DNA from: an uncultured Eubacteriales bacterium
Lineage (GTDB): Bacteria > Bacillota_A > Clostridia > Peptostreptococcales > Anaerovoracaceae
Reading direction: 5' to 3'
NCBI GenBank assembly: GCA_902790885.1
Contig: CADATR010000124.1
Location: 1 to 5,403 of the forward strand
DNA length: 5,403 bases
Below are positions 1-5,403 of this stretch, in pieces. Position numbers and translations under genes: made by a program. The notes beneath the pieces are model-generated. The model was given only the letters and a program-made list of their open reading frames with translations. It did no database searches and was not told where the DNA came from. The stretch's first letter is position 1. Each line of letters starts with the position of its first letter.

Positions 1-53
1 CTGCCGAAGAGCCTGCCGCTGCTGAGCCGGCTGCAGAAGACGAAGCGGCATAA
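1..53 (+). CDS. 3' end of an unidentified gene with an Ala/Glu/Pro-rich acidic tail (partial)
   Basis: Reading from base 3, the frame gives AEEPAAAEPAAEDEAA followed by TAA at 51-53. The start lies left of the window. A low-complexity, acidic Ala/Glu/Pro tail is typical of the disordered C-termini of several bacterial housekeeping proteins (some ribosomal proteins and chaperones, for example), but it does not identify the family. Frame 1 is also open from base 1 to a TGA at 73-75. It reads as a Leu/Lys-rich peptide with no recognisable character, so I prefer frame 3. No hairpin-plus-T-run terminator follows, so read-through towards the glutamine synthetase gene is possible. The protein's identity is unknown. 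Confidence 0.5.
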   Translation, partial: AEEPAAAEPAAEDEAA

Positions 54-248
54 AATGAAGTATAACGAAACCTGAAATCATGTGAGAGGGAGGCCAATTT
101 GCAGCCGGTTTCGAGGGGAGAACGAGCGGCTTGTCGTGAAGTTCGAGCCCGAAACCGTTGCGTCGCAAATTTTGAGCCGAGAGGCGTACTCCCTCGAATA
201 TGTATTTCAGGGTTCGTTTAGTAGATTGATTATGGAAAGGGTAATTGG
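54..248 (+). promoter_or_regulatory. Structured leader upstream of glutamine synthetase, with nested and competing inverted repeats
   Basis: This 195-base gap contains several exact complementary segments. AATTTGC (96-102) pairs with GCAAATT (165-171). Nested inside it, CGGTTTCG (106-113) pairs with CGAAACCG (150-157), and further in GAAC (120-123) pairs with GTTC (141-144). Together these could fold 96-171 into one long imperfect stem-loop. A second set overlaps the first: TTCGAGGG (110-117) is complementary to CCCTCGAA (191-198), so both pairings cannot form at once. A small local hairpin, CGAG/CTCG (178-181 with 193-196), is also possible. Mutually exclusive stems in front of a nitrogen-assimilation gene suggest an RNA regulator, but I recognise no known riboswitch or T-box consensus. 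I find no good sigma-A promoter and no terminator T-run longer than four. The ribosome binding site at the end (GGAAAGGG, 234-241) belongs to the next gene. A dispersed intergenic repeat is the main alternative. Confidence 0.4.
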
Positions 249-2174
249 ATGATCGATTTCGATTTGAATAGAATGCTGTTTACACTGACTCCGGACGAGC
301 ACGATGTGGAGACCGTCCGGAGTCGTCTCATGGCACACCCTGAAGTGAGATTCGTCTCGTTCACGGGAGTAGACATGGGAAATCACAGTACGGACGAGAA
401 GATCCCGGTCGCGCTCTTCATGGAAGACATGGAGAAGATGCTCGAGAACGGAGTGCAGACGGACGGTTCTTCCGTAGCGCTTCCGACGATAGCCGACCTC
501 TCTAACGCGAGAGTCGATATCGTGCCTGATCCCGAAGCGAACTGGTTTGTCGAATACAATTTCGGCAACAGAAACTATGAGACAGGGCTTCCGACAGGCA
601 CTCTGAGGATCCCGTCGTATCTGCGCCACAACGGCAGCACCATGGTGGGCTCAAGGATATACCTGAAGGAGTGCGTCGACAGATTCTCGCGCGGACTGCG
701 CAAGGCGCTCGAGGATAACCCGTATGTGTTTGAGCATATAGGCGGCGTGGACAGCGCCGACGATATCGATGAGCTCCTGCTGACAAACGCCACCGAGCTC
801 GAATTCTGGGTCAAGACGCCTGACGACAGGGCAGACAGAGATCAGCTCTCAATAGCGCAGGAGCTGAAGGAGCAGTACTGGCAGCGAGTCACCGGACCGG
901 TTGCCGCCGCGCTCGAGCAGGCTCTCGAGATACTTGACTGCTACGGCTTCGGCGTCGAGATGGGTCACAAAGAGGTAGGTGGAGTAAAGGCCAAAATGGG
1001 CAACTCCGGCAACTTCGACCACATCATGGAGCAGCTCGAGATCGACTGGAAGTATTCCACGCCGATGCAGGCAGCTGACAACGAGGCGCAGGTAAAGCAT
1101 ATAATCAGGGACGTTTTCCGCATGAACGGCCTCGAGGTCACCTTCCTTGCCAAGCCGATGCACGGAGTGGCAGGGTCCGGAGAGCATACACACTTCGGAG
1201 TCGCTGTTAAACGCAAGGACGGCAAGGTGGTCAACCTGTTTGAGCCTGCGGACCGCGAGCAGGACTTCATGAGTCCGGTCGGCTACGGAGCCCTGATGGG
1301 TATCCTGAAAAACTATGAAAAGCTCTATCCGATCATCGCGCCTGAACACGACTCATTCCAGAGACTCAAACCAGGCTACGAGGCGCCTGTATGTATCGTA
1401 ACTTCGCTCGGAGTCGATCATAAGACACCGTCGCGAAACAGAACGGTTCTCATAGGACTGGTGAGAGACCTGAAGAATCCGCTTTCTACGAGGTTTGAGC
1501 TCAGGTCACCTAACCCGCATACCAACACATACCTGATAATAGGTGCGGGCTACCTGACGATGCTCGACGGAATAAACGCCGTGCTCGCGGCAGGCAAAAC
1601 ACCGCACGAGCTTGAGGCTTCGATCAGCAAGGATTACGGAGTCGAAGACTTCTATCTTGAGAAGGACCGCGAGTACAGGGCTGAGCGCAACATCTACACG
1701 GAGTTCACTCCTGAGGAGCGCGAGAAGCTGTTCGGCAGGGCGCCGGCCAACGTCTGGGAGAGCTTCCTCAACTGGGGTGACGGAAGTTTCGATCCGGCGG
1801 CAGTTAGTCTTATCGCAGGCGGCGATGAAACCATGACTATGGTGCTCAGATCGTACCGCGAGCAGATGATCCACAAGTGGACGATGGAGTACCACGACAG
1901 GTACATAGGCAACACGATGGACTTCCTTAGAAGCTGCGTGAAGCTGCACGATGACGATACCAATGAATACGATGCGGAGAACTGGAAGAGGTGCGCGGAG
2001 CTCAAGGCTCTGATCGGCCTCGAAGAGAAGGGCAGAGCCTCCCTGCTGATGCAGGCGAGGATCGCCATAGATAGCAATGATTACGCCTGCCTCAGCAGGC
2101 TCGAGCTCGAGATAGAGGAAAAGCTCGAGGAGCTCCGCGAGGTATACGCGAAATACAAGAGAAATATATTGTAA
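249..2174 (+). CDS. glnA: Glutamine synthetase, long clostridial-type form with C-terminal helical extension
   Basis: The enzyme makes glutamine from glutamate, ammonium and ATP in the cytoplasm, the entry step of nitrogen assimilation. The N-terminal beta-grasp part (about residues 33-105) carries DGSS at 72-75; its Asp matches the residue known in type I enzymes to help deprotonate ammonium. The catalytic domain then shows ELEF (183-186), the metal-ligand segment GHKEVGG (239-245), FLAKP (299-303), GSGEHTH (309-315), RLKPGYEAP (372-380), NRT (397-399) and RFELRSPNP (415-423). These appear in the canonical order. At 641 residues it is much longer than classical type I enzymes (about 440-470) and shorter than typical type III enzymes (about 700). 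The extra length lies mainly after residue 490 and is charged and helix-rich, ending in a likely coiled coil (about 580-637). The segment usually reading NGSG-M-H is AGSG-E-H here (308-313). The NLYDLP-like adenylylation motif is not visible. The ATG is supported by GGAAAGGG seven bases upstream. serS follows after 15 bases. Family assignment is firm; the subclass is less so. Confidence 0.93.
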   Translation: MIDFDLNRMLFTLTPDEHDVETVRSRLMAHPEVRFVSFTGVDMGNHSTDEKIPVALFMEDMEKMLENGVQTDGSSVALPTIADLSNARVDIVPDPEANWFVEYNFGNRNYETGLPTGTLRIPSYLRHNGSTMVGSRIYLKECVDRFSRGLRKALEDNPYVFEHIGGVDSADDIDELLLTNATELEFWVKTPDDRADRDQLSIAQELKEQYWQRVTGPVAAALEQALEILDCYGFGVEMGHKEVGGVKAKMGNSGNFDHIMEQLEIDWKYSTPMQAADNEAQVKHIIRDVFRMNGLEVTFLAKPMHGVAGSGEHTHFGVAVKRKDGKVVNLFEPADREQDFMSPVGYGALMGILKNYEKLYPIIAPEHDSFQRLKPGYEAPVCIVTSLGVDHKTPSRNRTVLIGLVRDLKNPLSTRFELRSPNPHTNTYLIIGAGYLTMLDGINAVLAAGKTPHELEASISKDYGVEDFYLEKDREYRAERNIYTEFTPEEREKLFGRAPANVWESFLNWGDGSFDPAAVSLIAGGDETMTMVLRSYREQMIHKWTMEYHDRYIGNTMDFLRSCVKLHDDDTNEYDAENWKRCAELKALIGLEEKGRASLLMQARIAIDSNDYACLSRLELEIEEKLEELREVYAKYKRNIL

Positions 2175-3464
<1,290 letters not shown>

Positions 3465-3478
3465 TAATGACCCGAATG

Positions 3479-3505
3479 AAGGCCCGAACAACGGCCCGGC
3501 ATTTT
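3479..3505 (+). terminator. Weak candidate hairpin terminator directly after serS
   Basis: GGCC (3481-3484) can pair with GGCC (3493-3496) across an eight-base loop, with four T's (3502-3505) shortly after. The stem is short and the T-run is both short and offset, so it would be a poor rho-independent terminator. The stronger hairpin at 3698-3740 is a better candidate for ending this transcript. Confidence 0.25.
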
Positions 3506-3516
3506 CCGCATAACAA

Positions 3517-3557
3517 CGTCAGAGAATCTTTAAATGACCATTAGATGTCCTCTGACG
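3517..3557. repeat. Inverted repeat CGTCAGAG / CTCTGACG
   Basis: CGTCAGAG (3517-3524) is perfectly complementary to CTCTGACG (3550-3557). Inside it, ATCT (3526-3529) can pair with AGAT (3543-3546), so the 41 bases can fold into a stem-loop. No T-run follows immediately, so it is not a standard rho-independent terminator on the + strand. The right arm overlaps the start of a direct repeat that recurs at 3846-3874. Confidence 0.45.
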
Positions 3558-3575
3558 GCGGAATCAGCTCCCGAA
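3549..3575 (+). repeat. Degenerate direct repeat, copy A
   Basis: This copy contains CCTCT, then TGACGGCGG (3553-3561), then GCT, CCCG and GAA in that order. The same blocks recur in the same order at 3846-3874, with small insertions and deletions. The shared core TGACGGCGG is nine bases, exact in both copies. Confidence 0.4.
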
Positions 3576-3593
3576 AAAAGGACTTTTAAAATT

Positions 3594-3635
3594 TTTGCTA
3601 AATATTTCCATACTTTCATTTTTATGTTTAGCAAA
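3594..3635. repeat. Inverted repeat TTTGCTAAA / TTTAGCAAA
   Basis: TTTGCTAAA (3594-3602) is the exact reverse complement of TTTAGCAAA (3627-3635). With one G-T wobble the stem extends to 12 pairs (3594-3605 with 3624-3635) around an 18-base pyrimidine-rich loop. Further out, GGACTT (3580-3585) matches AAGTCC (3648-3653), so the inverted repeat is nested. The stem is AT-rich. It could be an operator, part of a mobile-element end or a weak RNA hairpin; I cannot decide between these. Confidence 0.5.
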
Positions 3636-3804
3636 TCTCTGTCGGCGAAGTCCGTAAAGGCTGCCTGAAGAGAGCATTATTATCAAAATAGTGAAAACTA
3701 CCTGGCAACACCACAATATATAGTGGTCGTAGCCAGGTAGCTTTTGTTATTAACAGTATTTTTTCGGCCCTGACAGAATCAATGACCGAATTTTGCTAAA
3801 CATA
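3623..3804. repeat. Near-symmetrical 182-base element with 13-base terminal inverted repeats (MITE-like candidate)
   Basis: TATGTTTAGCAAA (3623-3635) is the exact reverse complement of TTTGCTAAACATA (3792-3804). Further inside, TCTGTC (3638-3643) matches GACAGA (3772-3777), so the terminal similarity continues imperfectly. The centre of these repeats (about 3714) almost coincides with the centre of the terminator hairpin (about 3719), which makes the whole stretch a loose nested palindrome. Small non-autonomous elements can look like this and can carry a terminator in the middle. I see no clear target-site duplication and no coding content. Repeated origin is therefore inferred, while the inverted repeats themselves are seen directly. 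Confidence 0.4.
3694..3751. terminator. Bidirectional rho-independent terminator between convergent genes
   Basis: CTACCTGGC (3698-3706) pairs perfectly with GCCAGGTAG (3732-3740). An inner stem, ACCAC/GTGGT (3710-3714 with 3723-3727), is separated from it by small internal loops. On the + strand the stem is followed by CTTTTGTTATT (3741-3751). On the - strand it is followed by TTTTCAC and then more T's, from the A-run at 3694-3697 and beyond. A hairpin with T-rich tails on both sides fits the end of the glnA-serS transcript and also that of the decarboxylase transcript, whose stop codon lies about 140 bases away. It is the strongest stem in the gap. Confidence 0.8.
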
Positions 3805-3845
3805 CAAATTCAGACGATGTTTTTTTTATCAAAAATTTTTAAACT

Positions 3846-3874
3846 CCTCTATGACGGCGGTAAGCTGCCCGGAA
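3846..3874 (+). repeat. Degenerate direct repeat, copy B
   Basis: This copy contains CCTCT, TGACGGCGG (3852-3860), GCT, CCCG and GAA in the same order as copy A at 3549-3575. It lies only seven bases beyond the decarboxylase stop codon. Its right end overlaps a small CCCG/CGGG hairpin (3868-3871 with 3878-3881) that has no adjacent T-run. Confidence 0.4.
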
Positions 3875-3881
3875 TATCGGG

Positions 3882-5393
3882 TCAGTAGCCGGTTCCGACC
3901 TTTACCATCCCTTCGTCATCGACTCCGGTGATGGTCTCGCCGCTTTCGAGGATCGCCGAAATATGGCTGACGACTTCCATTGTCAGTATCTCGCCCGGGC
4001 AGGCAATAGGTGTGCCAGGCGGATAGGTGACTATAGGGTCGTAAAGCACCCGGCCGACCGCTTCGTAGAGCGGAACGTATTCGCCCTCGACCGGTACGTT
4101 CGCGTAGTCGAGCACTATGTCGTCAAAGGAGCGCGGGCTGCGGTCTATGTGCGTGCCTACGCCATAGCCGGAGGCGATATCCTCGAGTGCGTCCAGAAGT
4201 TTCACATAATCACTCCTGATATTTCCCGCTCCTGTCATGAGGAGCACGTATTCTCCGTGCACCATTTCAGAAATGATGCCCCTGTATCTAAGCTCCTTGT
4301 CGAGCCGCTCACCCGAAAGGCCGAGCTCCGACATGCTGAGGTTTATCTTTGTAGGATCTGGCCCTTCCCGGTATCTGTAAAGCGCAAAGACGTCTTCATC
4401 CTGCGCGCCCGATCCCTTCGCTCCGATCCCCTTTATGGCGGTAAGCCCGTTGATGCGGGACGCGCCCTTGTAGAAGCCGCGAAGGTCTTCCTTCCATGAA
4501 CTTATGATGTCGCGCCATTTGCTGCGCATGATCTTTTCATTTATATCCAGACTCGCCATCAGAAGGTACGAAGGACTGGTGGTCTGCACCATGCGAAGGG
4601 CCTCGCTCACCGCGTCGATATTTACCGAATCGCCGCAGATGTTGAGGATGCCGCTTCCGGTGAAGCTGAGGAGGGTCTTGTGTGTGCTGTTGACAACGAT
4701 GTCTGCGCCCTGTGATTCGGCGGCGTGCTTAGGGTGGGGAACATACAGGCCGTCCTCTCTTGCGGCTGCGGCGTCGTAGTCGAAGAATTTCAGATGCGCG
4801 CCGTGCGCCTGGTCGACTATGAGCAGCATGCCGTATTCGTGAGCGATATCCGCGAGCACGGAAATGTCGCTGAGCATTCCGCAGTAATTCGGGCTCGTTA
4901 TGAGCACGGCGGATGCGTCCGGATTGGCCTCGCAGGCCTCCTCGAGTTCGTAAGGGGAGATCCCTGCCGCTATATTGAATTCAGGATCCGCGTCAGGGCG
5001 GATGTAGACAGGATTGATGCCGCCAAGCCTCAGAGCGCTGAAGGCGGCATGGTGTGAATTGCGGCTCAGGATGAGCTTGCCGCCGACCGGTACGCTCGAT
5101 AAGATGGCGGCCAGCAGGCCCGCGCTCGAGCCGTTTACCAGCAGCTCGGTATGGCGTACGCCATACAGCTCTGCGTAGTTGTCCATTACATTACGCAGAG
5201 CGCCGCGCGGGCAGAACAGTGAATCCGCCCCCGGAATCTCCGTAATGTCATATGCCGCGGCAGTTTTCAGAAGCTGTCCGTAACCCGCCTCATCATAAAG
5301 GAAGCTGCGGCCCTTGTGCCCCGGCATGTGGAAAGACACATTGCCGGCAGCCGCGTTCTTATTCAGAAAATCCGCAATCGTGTATTCTTTCAT
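3882..5393 (-). CDS. PLP-dependent Orn/Lys/Arg decarboxylase family protein (YaaO/SpeA-like)
   Basis: This is a cytoplasmic fold-type I PLP enzyme that probably decarboxylates arginine, lysine or ornithine to agmatine, cadaverine or putrescine; the substrate cannot be read from sequence. Near the N-terminus, HMPGHKG (22-28) and DITEIPGADSLFCPRG (49-64) are hallmarks of the family. NGSSAG (87-92) fits the PLP-phosphate loop, and VDQAHGAH (193-200) holds the Asp expected to bind the pyridine nitrogen. STHKTL (236-241) contains the Schiff-base Lys239. The C-terminal domain (about 360-503) includes YPPGTPIACPGE (457-468), typical of the family. The length of 503 fits the short YaaO/SpeA-type group, which lacks the N-terminal wing domain of the E. 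coli inducible enzymes. Two positions differ from the form I expect: RNSHH instead of RN-x-HK (111-115), and DQAHG instead of DEAHG (194-198). The ATG at 5393 is preceded by GGGTG five bases upstream, a weak site at the window edge. The gene converges on serS, so the tmk-linked arrangement seen in Bacillus is absent downstream. Confidence 0.9.
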   Translation of the reverse strand: MKEYTIADFLNKNAAAGNVSFHMPGHKGRSFLYDEAGYGQLLKTAAAYDITEIPGADSLFCPRGALRNVMDNYAELYGVRHTELLVNGSSAGLLAAILSSVPVGGKLILSRNSHHAAFSALRLGGINPVYIRPDADPEFNIAAGISPYELEEACEANPDASAVLITSPNYCGMLSDISVLADIAHEYGMLLIVDQAHGAHLKFFDYDAAAAREDGLYVPHPKHAAESQGADIVVNSTHKTLLSFTGSGILNICGDSVNIDAVSEALRMVQTTSPSYLLMASLDINEKIMRSKWRDIISSWKEDLRGFYKGASRINGLTAIKGIGAKGSGAQDEDVFALYRYREGPDPTKINLSMSELGLSGERLDKELRYRGIISEMVHGEYVLLMTGAGNIRSDYVKLLDALEDIASGYGVGTHIDRSPRSFDDIVLDYANVPVEGEYVPLYEAVGRVLYDPIVTYPPGTPIACPGEILTMEVVSHISAILESGETITGVDDEGMVKVGTGY

Positions 5394-5403
5394 AAAGGCA
5401 CCC

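Larger units (their letters stand above)
3465..3881. other. AT-rich, repeat-laden convergent intergenic region
   Basis: These 417 bases separate two convergent genes and hold no convincing protein gene. Most of the region is AT-rich, with A/T runs around 3574-3600 and 3820-3842, in contrast to the GC-richer genes. Its content from left to right is: a weak GC hairpin just after serS; an inverted repeat at 3517-3557; an inverted repeat at 3594-3635; a strong bidirectional terminator at 3698-3740; a third copy of the TTTGCTAAA word at 3792-3800; and a T-run of eight (3820-3827). Two degenerate copies of a 27-29 base direct repeat bracket most of the array (3549-3575 and 3846-3874). The heptamer AATGACC occurs three times on the + strand (3466-3472, 3533-3539, 3781-3787). 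This density of repeats suggests either a small decayed mobile element or stacked transcription-termination structures. Confidence 0.75.

Noticed and set aside
172..201. Possible sigma-A promoter (TTGAGC, 18 bases, GAATAT) before glnA
   Set aside because: The -10 matches only three of six consensus bases, and the site sits inside the structured leader. It is too weak to annotate.
96..248. T-box leader or known glutamine riboswitch
   Set aside because: I found no T-box consensus (AGGGTGG-type) and no recognisable riboswitch core. Only unassigned inverted repeats are visible.
849..1349. Antisense open frame within the glutamine synthetase gene
   Set aside because: It overlaps the best-conserved catalytic part of the synthetase and shows no domain or composition typical of a real protein.
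3624..3668. 14-codon frame MFSKSLSAKSVKAA on the + strand
   Set aside because: There is no ribosome binding site in the pyrimidine- and AT-rich sequence upstream, and its start codon falls in the inverted repeat.
3750..3803. 17-codon - strand frame that also begins MFSK
   Set aside because: The shared start with the + strand mini-frame comes from the 13-base inverted repeat. There is no Shine-Dalgarno sequence upstream, so it is not a gene.
3806..3827. T-run of eight after an AT-rich imperfect stem as a third terminator
   Set aside because: The stem GAATTTTG/CAAATTC is AT-rich with a bulge, and it is separated from the T-run by a spacer of about eight bases (3812-3819), so it would be very weak.
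3963..4499. + strand open frame of 178 codons opposite the decarboxylase
   Set aside because: It is a shadow of the decarboxylase coding strand, with no recognisable motifs and an Arg/His/Val-heavy composition.

Overview
The window looks like an ordinary chromosomal segment of an anaerobic Firmicute, most likely class Clostridia. The evidence is a long (641-residue) single-chain glutamine synthetase of a type I associate with Clostridia, a bacterial seryl-tRNA synthetase, and a YaaO/SpeA-like Orn/Lys/Arg decarboxylase of about 500 residues. The genes are moderately GC-rich with C/G-ending codons, while the main intergenic region is strongly AT-rich. The genus cannot be fixed from this sequence alone.

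Layout: (1) bases 1-53 hold the last codons of an unidentified gene with an Ala/Glu/Pro-rich acidic tail. (2) Bases 54-248 are a leader with nested, partly competing inverted repeats and no convincing protein gene. (3) 249-2174 (+) is a glutamine synthetase (glnA family). (4) After 15 bases comes serS (2190-3464, +), so the two genes are probably co-transcribed. (5) 3465-3881 is a 417-base convergent intergenic region, rich in inverted and direct repeats and centred on a strong bidirectional hairpin terminator. (6) 3882-5393 (-) is a PLP-dependent amino-acid decarboxylase whose start lies 10 bases from the right edge, so its promoter is outside the window.

Function: glutamine synthetase assimilates ammonium, SerS charges tRNA-Ser, and the decarboxylase probably makes a polyamine or its precursor. 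These are housekeeping or central nitrogen functions and do not form one obvious pathway. I see no defence system, phage gene, CRISPR array, transposase, tRNA or rRNA. The parts that most deserve a second look are non-coding: the structured glnA leader and the near-symmetrical repeat element between serS and the decarboxylase. Residue changes in two otherwise conserved active-site segments are also worth checking.
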